Made by a program: the position numbers and the translations under genes. The notes below the pieces were generated by a model, which made no database searches, was not told the DNA's origin, and saw only the letters and a list, made by a program, of their open reading frames with translations. This document shows positions 27,015-35,377 of a stretch of DNA of 64,000 nucleotides, piece after piece. Within the stretch, counting starts at the first letter, position 1; every line of letters begins with the position of its first letter. The stretch is from Lachnospiraceae bacterium (GTDB taxonomy: Bacteria; Bacillota; Clostridia; Lachnospirales; Lachnospiraceae): the NCBI GenBank assembly GCA_022790855.1, contig JAAVYA010000037.1:62001-126000 (forward strand), given 5' to 3'.

Positions 27015-28715
27015 ATGACAGAATTAAAATGGAATGCGGGAAGCATTAGTTTGAGAAAAGTGTTTGCATTTTTACTGGCAATATGCATGTGCGTTTCTTC
27101 TATAGGAATGAATGTAGGCGCAGCAGGAGCAAATGAAACGACTGCCAGAGAAACCGTTCAGACGCCGGATCAAGTACAAACACCGGATGTTCCCACGCCG
27201 GAAAAACCGGTCACAAAAGTTACGTTAAACACAACAAGCTTAACGTTGACAGCAGGAGAAAGCGCAACTCTGACAGCAACGGTAACCCCTGGGGATGCAA
27301 CCAACAAAACAATAAAGTGGAGCAGCAGCAATCCCAATGTGGCAGCGGTTTCCGGAGGAAAGGTAACGGCAGTATCAGCCGGAGAGGCGGTGATTACGGC
27401 AGAAGCAGGGAATCAGAAAGCAACCTGTAAGGTTAACGTAAAGGCGAAAGAGCCTGTAAAACCACCAGTAGTGGCAGTTACGAAAATTGTGTTGAATAAA
27501 ACTTCCATGAGCCTGAAAGTAGGCGCCAGCGAAACCCTGAGAGCAACAGTAACCCCTGCAAATGCAACGGACAAAACCATAACCTGGAGCAGCAGCAATA
27601 CGAAAATAGCAACGGTTGACAAAACCGGTAAGGTGAAAGCAGCGTCATCAGGGACCGCAAGGATTACGGCAAAGACATCCAATGGGAAAACGGCAGTTTG
27701 TACTGTAACCGTAACAAAGCCAGTAGTGAAAGTAACCAGTGTAAAATTAAATAGAACAAAGCTCACTTTAAACAAAGGGAAAACAGTATCTTTGAAGGCA
27801 ACTGTAAATCCTTCAGGAGCAACCAATAAGAGGGTAAGCTGGAAAAGCAGCAACACAAAAGTAGCAACGGTTGATAAAAATGGTAAAGTGAAAGCCGTGT
27901 CGAAAGGAACAGCTACTATCACAGTAACTACTGCGGATGGAAGCAAGAGAGCCACTTGTAAAGTTACCGTAAAGATTCCAGCAACCAAGATCAGCGTCAA
28001 TACGAAGCAACTTTATATTCAAAAAGGAAAGAGAGCAACCATTAAGGCAACGATGGGACCGGTGGAAACAACAGATAAGATTACAGTAAAAGTTTCCAAC
28101 AAAAACGTAACGGTGAAAGCGGGCAAAAACGGAGAGTTTACGATTACAGGAAAGAAGAACGGCAAAGCAACAGTGACCTTGACGACCACCAGCGGAAAGC
28201 GAGCCACAGTATCTGTTTCTGTTGAAAAGCGAGCCGTAAAGGCCAAGAGTGTGAAGCTGAATAAAAAGAATGCGACTCTTGTTGCAGGCAAAACCATAAC
28301 ATTAAAGGCCGCTATAAATCCGAAAAAGACAACAGATACACTTTCCTGGAAGAGCTCCAACAAAAAGGTGGCGACCGTTGACAAATTTGGCGTAGTAACG
28401 GCGAAGAAGGCAGGAACAGCCACGATTACCGTAACTACATCCAGCGGAAAGACTGCAAAGTGTAAAATCACGGTTCCGGGCGTAACGCTTCAGAAGAAGT
28501 CAGCAACAATAAAAGTAAGGAAGACCGTCCAGATTAAAGTAAAATCTACTATCGTAAAGAAGGATACGATTAAATCCTGCAGATCCTCGAACTCTAAGGT
28601 AGCGAAGGTAGATAAAAAAGGGAAAGTAACAGGCGTAAAAGCCGGAACAGCAACCATAACCGTAACGATGAAAAGTGGGGCAACAGCAACCTTTAAGGTA
28701 ACGGTAAAGAAGTAA
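27015..28715 (+). CDS. Secreted Big2 (Ig-like) repeat protein
   Basis: A 566-residue exported protein. A signal peptide of about 36 residues (KVFAFLLAICMCVSSIGM, cleavage near VGAAGA) is followed by a Thr/Pro-rich linker and six bacterial Ig-like group 2 domains of about 80 residues from residue 65 to the end. Typical repeat features are SLKATVNPSGATNKRVSW, SSNTKVATVDKNGKVKAVSK and GTATITVTT. The mature part is very Lys-rich, which may favour binding to acidic wall polymers. There is no LPXTG motif or catalytic domain. It is likely a surface or matrix protein. AAAGGAGGAG precedes the ATG, and the gene may be controlled through the inverted repeat at 26891. Confidence 0.85.
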   Translation: MTELKWNAGSISLRKVFAFLLAICMCVSSIGMNVGAAGANETTARETVQTPDQVQTPDVPTPEKPVTKVTLNTTSLTLTAGESATLTATVTPGDATNKTIKWSSSNPNVAAVSGGKVTAVSAGEAVITAEAGNQKATCKVNVKAKEPVKPPVVAVTKIVLNKTSMSLKVGASETLRATVTPANATDKTITWSSSNTKIATVDKTGKVKAASSGTARITAKTSNGKTAVCTVTVTKPVVKVTSVKLNRTKLTLNKGKTVSLKATVNPSGATNKRVSWKSSNTKVATVDKNGKVKAVSKGTATITVTTADGSKRATCKVTVKIPATKISVNTKQLYIQKGKRATIKATMGPVETTDKITVKVSNKNVTVKAGKNGEFTITGKKNGKATVTLTTTSGKRATVSVSVEKRAVKAKSVKLNKKNATLVAGKTITLKAAINPKKTTDTLSWKSSNKKVATVDKFGVVTAKKAGTATITVTTSSGKTAKCKITVPGVTLQKKSATIKVRKTVQIKVKSTIVKKDTIKSCRSSNSKVAKVDKKGKVTGVKAGTATITVTMKSGATATFKVTVKK

Positions 28716-28808
28716 ATTTCCATATGATATTTGGGAGAAAGGCGCCGGGGCATACAAAGAGCCCAGGCGCTATTTCTATGCAAAGAACTCGAAAGGAGCG
28801 GGTGGCAT

Positions 28809-30329
28809 ATGAAAAAGAAGGAAACAGGGGAAAACCTACCGGAGTATATGTTAAGCTGCGTGACGTTACTTTATTTGATCGTTATGCTGGGAATGTTTCC
28901 GTTTTTTTTCCGAAATCGGTATTTTGATATCGTATCAGCGAAAAAAGAATTTTTTCAAGGAACGACAGTTGTCCTTTTGGCCTTCACAGGTGTCTTTGGA
29001 ATTTTGGCTGCTTGGAAGAAGCATACCAAATGGAAGATTACCAGGGATATTTATTTTGTGGACGTATGGGTAATTTTATTTTTGCTGTCTGTTGTGGTTT
29101 CCTGCATATTAAGTCCCTGGAGCAGGGAAGCATTTTGGGGAAATGAAGGAAGACAGCTCGGAGGAGCTTTTCTGCTTTTATGCGGAGGGGCTTATTTTAC
29201 GGTGTCCAGATGGTATCGTGCAAGTGGAACGCTGCTGTGGGTATTTGTTTTGGCAAATTGCGGGATCTGGCTTATGATAATCTGTGATTTTTGGGGCCTG
29301 GATGTATTTTATATGAAAAAAAATCTCCCGGAACAGTATTTGACGTACTTTACAGGAACCATGGGAAATATAAATATGAACGCAGAGTATTCCGGGGTTA
29401 TTGCTGTTTTAATGATGGGCTTTTTTTACCGATGCGAGGAACGGCTTTCCAAAATATGTTTCTGGGGTACGTCCGCGGCGGGAGTATATGCCTGCTTTTG
29501 TACCAGGAGCGATAGCTGGCTGCTGGCAGTAGGCGGCGGGCTTTTAGCGTTGCTGCTTTTTTCTTTGGAAGAAGGGAGACTGTCCAGGTGGCGGGAGATT
29601 CTGTCGTCGTTTTTTTGCGGCGCTGTGGGGATGAAACTAACAGTTGCAGTTTCTCAATGGACGGGCTGGAAAAATATTTATATCCAGGATCTGAAAGAAC
29701 AGGAGCTGCTTTTGCGGATCTTGGACGAAAAGGTCCTTCTGGTTTTGGCGGTGGTATTGCTTTTGGGATATGCAGTGGAAAAAAGCCACCGCTTGAATGA
29801 AAGCAGGTATTCGGAATTTTTGCAGAAGCAGGGAATTTGGGTGCTGCTTGCGGTGGCAGCGACAGGGGCTTTGATGGCAGCCATTTCTATCGTTCCTCTG
29901 GAAGATTCCTTTGGCAGCAACCGGGGGTATATTTGGAAACGGACCATTTTGAATTTCCGAGAATCGCACTTGCTGCAAAAGTTATTTGGGTGCGGGCCAA
30001 ATTGTTTTCTTCCCTTTATGGAGGAGAAGTATGGGGCGGAAATGCGAAGGCTGTTTGTCAGTCCATTTGCAGACGCCCATAATGAATTCCTCCAATTTTT
30101 GACGGTGGCAGGTATTTTTGGGGCGGCATCCTATATGGGAATCCAGATTTCTGTCTTTGTTTCCTGTCTGAAAAGGAGAAGGCAGGAGGCGATATCTATA
30201 TTAGGATGCGCAGGGGTGGCGGCCTATATGCTGCAGGCATTGGTCAATAATCCTTCTGTAATTATAACCCCTTTGTATTTTATATTTTTAGGTATCATTC
30301 GGAGCAAAATTGGAAAAAAATCAGAATAA
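28809..30329 (+). CDS. O-antigen ligase-like polytopic membrane protein
   Basis: A 506-residue protein with about eleven hydrophobic segments and a long loop carrying DSFGSNRGYIWKRTI, then HLLQKLFGCGPNCF and DAHNEFLQFLTVAGIFG, which match the Wzy_C / O-antigen ligase superfamily of glycan polymerases and ligases. In Gram-positives such proteins act in surface polysaccharide or teichoic-type polymer assembly. ATG at 28809 follows GAAAGGAGCGGG; the frame extends upstream without a better start. No glycosyltransferase gene lies nearby, so its glycan is unknown. It follows the Big2 gene by 93 bases and could be co-transcribed. Confidence 0.72.
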   Translation: MKKKETGENLPEYMLSCVTLLYLIVMLGMFPFFFRNRYFDIVSAKKEFFQGTTVVLLAFTGVFGILAAWKKHTKWKITRDIYFVDVWVILFLLSVVVSCILSPWSREAFWGNEGRQLGGAFLLLCGGAYFTVSRWYRASGTLLWVFVLANCGIWLMIICDFWGLDVFYMKKNLPEQYLTYFTGTMGNINMNAEYSGVIAVLMMGFFYRCEERLSKICFWGTSAAGVYACFCTRSDSWLLAVGGGLLALLLFSLEEGRLSRWREILSSFFCGAVGMKLTVAVSQWTGWKNIYIQDLKEQELLLRILDEKVLLVLAVVLLLGYAVEKSHRLNESRYSEFLQKQGIWVLLAVAATGALMAAISIVPLEDSFGSNRGYIWKRTILNFRESHLLQKLFGCGPNCFLPFMEEKYGAEMRRLFVSPFADAHNEFLQFLTVAGIFGAASYMGIQISVFVSCLKRRRQEAISILGCAGVAAYMLQALVNNPSVIITPLYFIFLGIIRSKIGKKSE

Positions 30330-30437
30330 TTGCCAGTTGTTTTTTGGGCCTGATTCTATTATTATAATAAGAAAAGTCATAATGATACAAGAAATTATCC
30401 TGAATGATGCTTTCGATGTGTTGGAAAAGAGGAGATT

Positions 30438-31217
30438 ATGGAATTCAGGCCCTGTATTGATATACATAATGGAAAAGTAAAACAGATCGTAGGCAGCAGT
30501 CTTATGGACAACGGAGACAAAGCAAGGGAAAACTTTGTCTCTGCCAGGGATACTGTCTTTTTTGCAAAATTATACCAGAGAGACCGTTTGAAAGGCGGAC
30601 ATGTGATTTTATTGAATCCTGCTTCGTCGTCATATTATGAGGAAACGAAGCGCCAGGCCATAGAAGCGCTGCGGGCATATCCCGGAGGCCTTCAGGTTGG
30701 AGGCGGCATCTGCCCTGAGAATGCAGAAGAATTTCTTCGGGCGGGGGCTAGCCATGTCATTGTGACCTCCTATGTCTTCCGGGAGGGAAGGGTAGATTAT
30801 CATAATTTGGAACGAATGGTGCAAACCGTAGGAAAGAAGCATTTGGTACTTGACATTAGCTGTCGGAAAAAAGGAGACGCTTACTTTGTGGTCACGGACC
30901 GATGGCAGAATTTTACCGAAGAGCGGGTGAATGAAGGGCTGCTTTGCCGTCTCTTAGAATATGCGGATGAATTTCTGGTTCACGGAGTGGATGTGGAAGG
31001 CAAATCCGGCGGCATCGAGAAGGAATTGGCGGCGCTTTTGGGAGACTGGGGACAGATCCCCATTACCTATGCCGGAGGCATCGGAAGCTTTGAAGATTTG
31101 AAGGAATTGAAAACGTTGGGAAAAAACCGTCTGGATGTTACCATCGGAAGCGCCCTGGATTTATTTGGGGGTTCTATGGAATATCAAAAAGTAGTAGAAA
31201 TGTTCCAGGCGGAATAA
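30438..31217 (+). CDS. hisA: HisA, eukaryotic-type ProFAR isomerase
   Basis: A 259-residue TIM-barrel enzyme for the fourth step of histidine synthesis (isomerisation of ProFAR to PRFAR). It starts MEFRPCIDIHNGKVKQIVGS, with the Asp of CIDIH in place of the usual first catalytic position, and shows GGLQVGGGICPENAEEFL, GASHVIVTSYVF and ITYAGGIGSFEDLKEL. These features follow the fungal/plant HIS6 subgroup rather than the common bacterial HisA, a form known from some Clostridia. The gene is not in a his operon here; its neighbours are an O-antigen ligase-like gene and dapL. The start ATG follows AAAAGAGGAG. Confidence 0.9.
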   Translation: MEFRPCIDIHNGKVKQIVGSSLMDNGDKARENFVSARDTVFFAKLYQRDRLKGGHVILLNPASSSYYEETKRQAIEALRAYPGGLQVGGGICPENAEEFLRAGASHVIVTSYVFREGRVDYHNLERMVQTVGKKHLVLDISCRKKGDAYFVVTDRWQNFTEERVNEGLLCRLLEYADEFLVHGVDVEGKSGGIEKELAALLGDWGQIPITYAGGIGSFEDLKELKTLGKNRLDVTIGSALDLFGGSMEYQKVVEMFQAE

Positions 31218-31224
31218 ATATAAG

Positions 31225-31320
31225 ATACCCAAAGGGCACACCGTATACCACATCCTTCGGGCGGGCAATTAAGGTATACCCAAAGGGCACACCGTATGCC
31301 GCGCCTTTCGGGCGGGCAAT
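31225..31320 (+). repeat. Two tandem 45-nt repeats, period 51
   Basis: ATACCCAAAGGGCACACCGT starts each copy at 31225 and 31276; both end GGGCGGGCAAT. Copies are 40/45 identical. The 51-base period is 17 codons and, in one frame, reads YPKGTPY...FGRA in each copy, but no start codon precedes it. It lies between hisA and dapL. Confidence 0.7.
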
Positions 31321-31359
31321 GAATGTATATGTTGTAAGCGAGTAATGCAGGAGGATATC

Positions 31360-32574
31360 ATGTTAAGAGTAAACGAGAATTATTTGAAATTGCCAGGCAG
31401 CTATTTATTCAGCACAATTGGAAAAAAGGTTTCCGCATACGCCCAGGCAAACCCGGAGAAAGAAATCATCCGTCTGGGGATCGGGGATGTGACCCAGCCT
31501 TTGGCTCCCGCCATTATAGAGGCAATGCACCGGGCGGTGGACGAGATGGGAAGCCCCGAGACCTTCCGAGGATATGCGCCGGATCTTGGATATGCATTTT
31601 TAAGGGATGCGATTGTAAAAAATGATTATGAGGCCAGGGGCTGCCAGATTTATGCAGACGAGATTTTTGTATCAGACGGGGCAAAAAGCGATTCCGCCAA
31701 TATTCAGGAGTTGTTTGCAGGGGACTGTAAAATTGCAGTTTGCGATCCGGTGTATCCGGTCTATGTGGATTCTAACGTGATGGCCGGAAGGACGGGGACC
31801 TTTGAAGAACGGACCGGAATGTGGAGCGACGTCATTTACATGCCCTGCGTCATGGAAAATCAATTTGTCCCGGAGTTTCCCAAAGAGACACCGGATGTAA
31901 TTTATCTTTGCCTTCCCAATAACCCCACCGGAACCACGATCACAAAATCCCAGCTTCAGGAATGGGTAGATTATGCCAACAAAAACGGAGCGTTGATCAT
32001 TTATGACGGCGCATATGAAGCTTACATTTCCCGGGAAGAGGTGGCTCATTCCATTTATGAGTGCGATGGAGCCAGAACCTGCGCCATTGAGTTGAAAAGC
32101 TTTTCCAAGAATGCTGGCTTTACGGGGGTACGTTTGGGCTATACGGTAGTTCCCAAAGAGTTAAAATTTGGCGGGGCTTCTTTGCGTGATATGTGGGCAA
32201 GGCGGCATGGAACCAAATATAACGGTGCGCCTTATATCGTTCAGCGGGCTGGGGAAGCCGTCTATTCCGAAGCAGGGAAGAAACAGCTGAAGGACCAGGT
32301 TGCATATTATATGAACAATGCCAGGGTGATTTACGACGGATTAAAGAAGGCTGGTTATACGGTGTTTGGCGGCGTAGATGCGCCGTATATCTGGCTGAAG
32401 ACGCCGGAAGGGATGAGCAGCTGGGAGTTTTTTGATTATTTGCTGGAACGGGCGAATGTGGTAGGAACTCCTGGTTCCGGGTTTGGACCCAGCGGAGAGG
32501 GATATTTCCGCCTGACGGCTTTTTCCAGTTTTGAAAATACATCGGCTGCTTTGGCGCGGATTCGGGAGCTGTAA
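31360..32574 (+). CDS. dapL: LL-diaminopimelate aminotransferase
   Basis: A 404-residue PLP enzyme that converts tetrahydrodipicolinate directly to LL-diaminopimelate for lysine and peptidoglycan synthesis. The N-terminus MLRVNENYLKLPGSYLFSTI, the motif RLGIGDVTQPL, the substrate loop GYAPDLGYAFLRDAI, LPNNPTGTT and the PLP lysine (about residue 250) in SFSKNAGFTGVRLGY are all present. The ATG at 31360 follows AGGAGG; an in-frame ATG at 31345 lies before that site and is unlikely. Since dipicolinate comes from the same pathway, the enzyme also competes for the precursor used in spores. Confidence 0.96.
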   Translation: MLRVNENYLKLPGSYLFSTIGKKVSAYAQANPEKEIIRLGIGDVTQPLAPAIIEAMHRAVDEMGSPETFRGYAPDLGYAFLRDAIVKNDYEARGCQIYADEIFVSDGAKSDSANIQELFAGDCKIAVCDPVYPVYVDSNVMAGRTGTFEERTGMWSDVIYMPCVMENQFVPEFPKETPDVIYLCLPNNPTGTTITKSQLQEWVDYANKNGALIIYDGAYEAYISREEVAHSIYECDGARTCAIELKSFSKNAGFTGVRLGYTVVPKELKFGGASLRDMWARRHGTKYNGAPYIVQRAGEAVYSEAGKKQLKDQVAYYMNNARVIYDGLKKAGYTVFGGVDAPYIWLKTPEGMSSWEFFDYLLERANVVGTPGSGFGPSGEGYFRLTAFSSFENTSAALARIREL

Positions 32575-32657
32575 GTAGGAAGGGCAGAGGAAGATATGGG
32601 GAAGCTGTCTGTGATAGGATATCAAAAGAGAACAGGAGAGAAAGGACAGGAGAGGCC

Positions 32658-33032
32658 ATGAATATTGGAAGCAGGCTGAAACAGATTTTGGATGAACGCC
32701 ACCTGAATGTGAGCCAGCTGGCCAGGAGTGCGGACATTCCGGCCCAGACCCTTTATGCTATGATCAAACGTGACAGTAATAAGGCGGATATGGATGTCAT
32801 GGCAAAGCTTTTGCGTGGGCTTGATATGGAGTTCATGGAATTTATGGGGCAGGACTGGCAGAAATCAGCAAAAGAAAAAGTAAAAAAAGATATGCCAGAA
32901 GAAGAAAGGCCAAAGAGCGAGGAGCAGAAGGCGGCCAGAGAGAAGGAAGAGCTAAAAAATTCAGCGCAGGGGCAGGAGAAAGAACATTTTTCTGGGAAAA
33001 AAAGGAAGGATATAGAAGATTATTTGCTATAA
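32658..33032 (+). CDS. XRE-family regulator with charged tail
   Basis: A 124-residue protein with an N-terminal Cro/C1-type helix-turn-helix over residues 1-60 (LNVSQLARSADIPAQTLYAM) and a C-terminal 55-residue tail made mostly of Lys, Glu and Gln, which is likely disordered or a coiled coil. The start follows CAGGAGAGG. It lies 83 bases after dapL in the same direction. Its target is not evident. The charged tail is unusual for this family and could mediate oligomerisation or contact with a partner. Confidence 0.78.
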   Translation: MNIGSRLKQILDERHLNVSQLARSADIPAQTLYAMIKRDSNKADMDVMAKLLRGLDMEFMEFMGQDWQKSAKEKVKKDMPEEERPKSEEQKAAREKEELKNSAQGQEKEHFSGKKRKDIEDYLL

Positions 33033-33104
33033 GGGCGTGGCTTTAAAATTTGCGCTGTTCCAGGAATGTCTGCCATTTTAAGTTTAGAAAGGACAGGTAA
33101 TTCG

Positions 33105-33703
33105 ATGAAGTCTTTTGATGGACTACAATACAGCCAAAAGCATGAGGAAGATCTACAGCGTCTTAAGAGGTTTCGCCTATTGGACGATGATTTTTGTACA
33201 AAGGTGTTTGAAGATATTGACTGATCGACGCGTATATCACAGAACCGGGGGATAAATTTGAAACATTGCCGGAATCATTTATCATTTTCATTACGGAAAA
33301 TGATGTGATGAAAGCAGGTTTTCCGCTCTATCATATTAATCGTGTTGTAGAGGAGACCGGGAAATACTTTGAGGATGCTTCCCATATCATATATGTCAAT
33401 TCACAGATTCAGGATGAAACTAATTTGGGACGGCTTATGCATGATTTTACATGTACTGATCCATCAGATATGTATTATAAGATACTGGCTAACAGAGTGC
33501 GCTACTTTAAGAGTGATGAGAAAGGAGTGAAAATTATGTGCCGGATGTTAGAGGAAATGAGAGATGAAACAGCATTGGAAACGACAAGGGAGTTTGCCCT
33601 CCGCTTGCTCATAAGAGGGAAAGATACTCTTGAAGAGATTGCAGAAATTACGAAATTGCCATTGACAGAAATAAATCAATTAAAAGAAACAAAGCAGATA
33701 TAA
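33105..33703 (+). pseudogene. Rpn-family nuclease/transposase-like gene, internally deleted
   Basis: The N-terminal piece (33105-33224, 39 codons, begins MKSFDGLQYSQKHEEDL and includes RLKRFRLLDDDF) ends at a TGA. The C-terminal piece continues in another frame from about 33221 with LPESFIIFITENDVM, HIIYVNSQIQDETNLGRLMH and DFTCTDPSDMYYKILANRVR. Intact relatives, the PD-(D/E)XK Rpn/recombination-promoting family, carry about 50-60 residues between these parts, including the catalytic Asp/Gln-x-Lys core; that core is missing here. The gene is therefore frameshifted and lacks its active site. AAAGGA precedes the first ATG. Only a remnant protein from a TTG at 33266 could still be made. Confidence 0.75.
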
Positions 33704-33756
33704 CAGGTATCAAAATATCCGTTATGAGTTCTTTAAAATAGTATGGAAATGAGAAG

Positions 33757-33802
33757 TTTCGGACGGCATTACAGGAAATACCATATTGCCGTCCGGAACC
33801 TT
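33757..33802. terminator. Terminator between the Rpn remnant and rsiV
   Basis: A GC-rich stem (CGGACGGCA with TGCCGTCCG) around an 18-base loop, followed by TTTTT in the + direction; it lies between converging units. Confidence 0.7.
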
Positions 33803-33807
33803 TTTGG

Positions 33808-34767
33808 CTATTTCACAAAGCCATCTGCCGCAATTCCCTGGATTGCTTCCGTTGGAATCTCAAATTCCACCACTCCCATATAACCGGGAGCTACTGTATA
33901 TTCATCAAATACCAAGGTCAATTTACCGCTGTCAGAAATATAGAAATTTTCTTCTCCTGTAATCTGGGAAAAGTCTGTTTCCGGCACATCGGTTTGATAG
34001 AAATATGAGACGGATTCATCAGCAGCCATTTGTGATTTCATTTGGGATTTGATACTGTCAGAAATGGCTGTGATATAGTCGCTTCCTTCTTGGAATAAAT
34101 CTTCCAGTTTAAGCAGATTTCCGGTAGTTTTGTCCAGGTTATAAATCTTTACCAGTTCCGTACCGGAGGCCATAACAATGCTTTGATTAAAGCGCAGGGT
34201 AAAAAGGCGGTCGTTGTCGGTAACGACTTCGTAATCCAGGCTGACTGACTGGGCTCCTTCTCCGCCGGAGGCTTTTACATCATTTTGGTATGCTTCAATA
34301 ATCTGATTGGTGTAATCTTCGATCTGGTGATTCAATTGGGCTGTGGCATTCTCCACCGGCTGGCCGTTTTCATCCTCTATGCTGACGGTAGGGATTTTCA
34401 GGTTCGCTTCCATTTCCTCATTGGAGTGATTGTATTCCCGGAACGTAACAATGCGCACAATGCTCTTAAGAATCGGGACGTTGCTCATGGCGTAGGCAAT
34501 GGACTCGCTGGAATTTGCCATGATCGTAATGGCAAGCATGGCGGCGGCAGCCACCCCTGCGGTGCGGAGCAGAAATTTTCTCCAGGAGAAGACGCCGCGG
34601 CGTTTCTGGCCCCCGATTAAGGAAGCAGAGTTACATTTGCCGGAAGCAGATGATGCAAGTTCTGTTTTAGCTTCTTCCATAGCTGCAGTTACTCTTTCAC
34701 GCAGTTCGGCAGGGATTGGGATTGTTTGATAGTCGTGTCTGATTTCTTCGAAACGTTCATCTTTCAT
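33808..34767 (-). CDS. rsiV: Anti-sigma-V factor RsiV
   Basis: A 319-residue transmembrane anti-sigma factor. A cytoplasmic part of about 60 residues is followed by a membrane segment (LLRTAGVAAAAMLAITIMA), a possible signal peptidase site after ESIAYA, and an extracellular DUF4163/DUF3298 region (VSIEDENGQPVENATAQLNH, LVFDEYTVAPGYMGVVEFEI). In Bacillus and Clostridioides RsiV binds lysozyme, is cleaved, and frees sigma-V. The ATG overlaps the end of sigV by 11 bases, so the pair is translationally coupled. Lysozyme sensing by this protein is inference from the family. Confidence 0.9.
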   Translation of the reverse strand: MKDERFEEIRHDYQTIPIPAELRERVTAAMEEAKTELASSASGKCNSASLIGGQKRRGVFSWRKFLLRTAGVAAAAMLAITIMANSSESIAYAMSNVPILKSIVRIVTFREYNHSNEEMEANLKIPTVSIEDENGQPVENATAQLNHQIEDYTNQIIEAYQNDVKASGGEGAQSVSLDYEVVTDNDRLFTLRFNQSIVMASGTELVKIYNLDKTTGNLLKLEDLFQEGSDYITAISDSIKSQMKSQMAADESVSYFYQTDVPETDFSQITGEENFYISDSGKLTLVFDEYTVAPGYMGVVEFEIPTEAIQGIAADGFVK

Positions 34768-35248
34768 AGAGCAGTTCTCCTTCCGATAACTTGATTTTGA
34801 GTTTTTTCAGGCTTCGATATAAGATAGATTTAATGGTGTTGGGGCTTTGCCCCATGATTTTGGCCACGTCCCGGATTTTTTTGTCCTCAAAAAAACGAAG
34901 AATAACAACGGCGCGTTCCCGGTCGTTTAAGATATTTAAAGCTTCAATGGTGTCGAAGTCCGGATAGCGGTCCTCGGTGGACGGTTCTATGGGCAGGTCG
35001 CCTGTGAACTCTTCCTGACGGGTTCGGATAAAGTCGATGGAAGTGTTGATCACGATCCGCCAGAGCCATGTTTTTAAATGTTCCGGGTTTCGGAGTGTAG
35101 AAGCGCTTTTTATGGCTTTGTAAGCGCTTTCCTGAACGATATCCATGGCGTCTTCTTCATTTTTTACATAGCTGTAGGCCAGACGGTACATGGATTCGTA
35201 AGAAGTCAGGATCAACTCTTCTACCTGGGGGATAAGTGGGGTACTCAT
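34757..35248 (-). CDS. sigV: ECF sigma factor, sigma-V type
   Basis: A 163-residue extracytoplasmic-function sigma factor with region 2 (YRLAYSYVKNEEDAMDIVQE, LKTWLWRIVINTSIDFIRTR) and region 4 (LNDRERAVVILRFFEDKKIR, IMGQSPNTIKSILYRSLKKL). The genetic link to rsiV identifies it as sigma-V. The start ATG at 35248 follows GAAAGGAGAG; an upstream longer frame overlaps the promoter. The promoter has ECF features, suggesting autoregulation. In Bacillus the sigma-V regulon protects against lysozyme by O-acetylation and teichoic acid modification; those genes are not seen next to it here. Confidence 0.9.
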   Translation of the reverse strand: MSTPLIPQVEELILTSYESMYRLAYSYVKNEEDAMDIVQESAYKAIKSASTLRNPEHLKTWLWRIVINTSIDFIRTRQEEFTGDLPIEPSTEDRYPDFDTIEALNILNDRERAVVILRFFEDKKIRDVAKIMGQSPNTIKSILYRSLKKLKIKLSEGELLYER

Positions 35249-35276
35249 GTAATCTCTCCTTTCGTAGTTCTGTCTA

Positions 35277-35307
35277 TTAGACGGAGAAGAAGGGGGAAAA
35301 AGTTTCA
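35277..35307 (-). promoter_or_regulatory. ECF-type autoregulatory promoter of sigV
   Basis: On the minus strand, TGAAAC (35307-35302) and CGTCTAA (35283-35277) match the ECF -35 and sigma-V/W-type -10 elements. The spacer is 18 bases, slightly longer than the usual 16-17. Confidence 0.6.
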
Positions 35308-35313
35308 ATATAA

Positions 35314-35342
35314 GAAAAAAAGAATCCGGTTTGCCGGATTCT
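35314..35342 (-). terminator. Terminator of typA
   Basis: A 9-bp stem, AGAATCCGG/CCGGATTCT, with a TTTG loop and seven T on the minus strand; it also has T residues on the plus side. Confidence 0.8.
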
Positions 35343-35377
35343 TTTTATAACCATTATATTCTGGAGCATCATGCCTG

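Noticed and set aside
27413..28000. Leftward 195-codon open frame opposite the Big2 gene
   Set aside because: The product is a low-complexity Val/Thr/Phe/Leu pattern that mirrors the Lys/Thr/Val repeats on the other strand.
31225..31320. CRISPR array
   Set aside because: Only two repeats with a 6-base gap and no cas genes.
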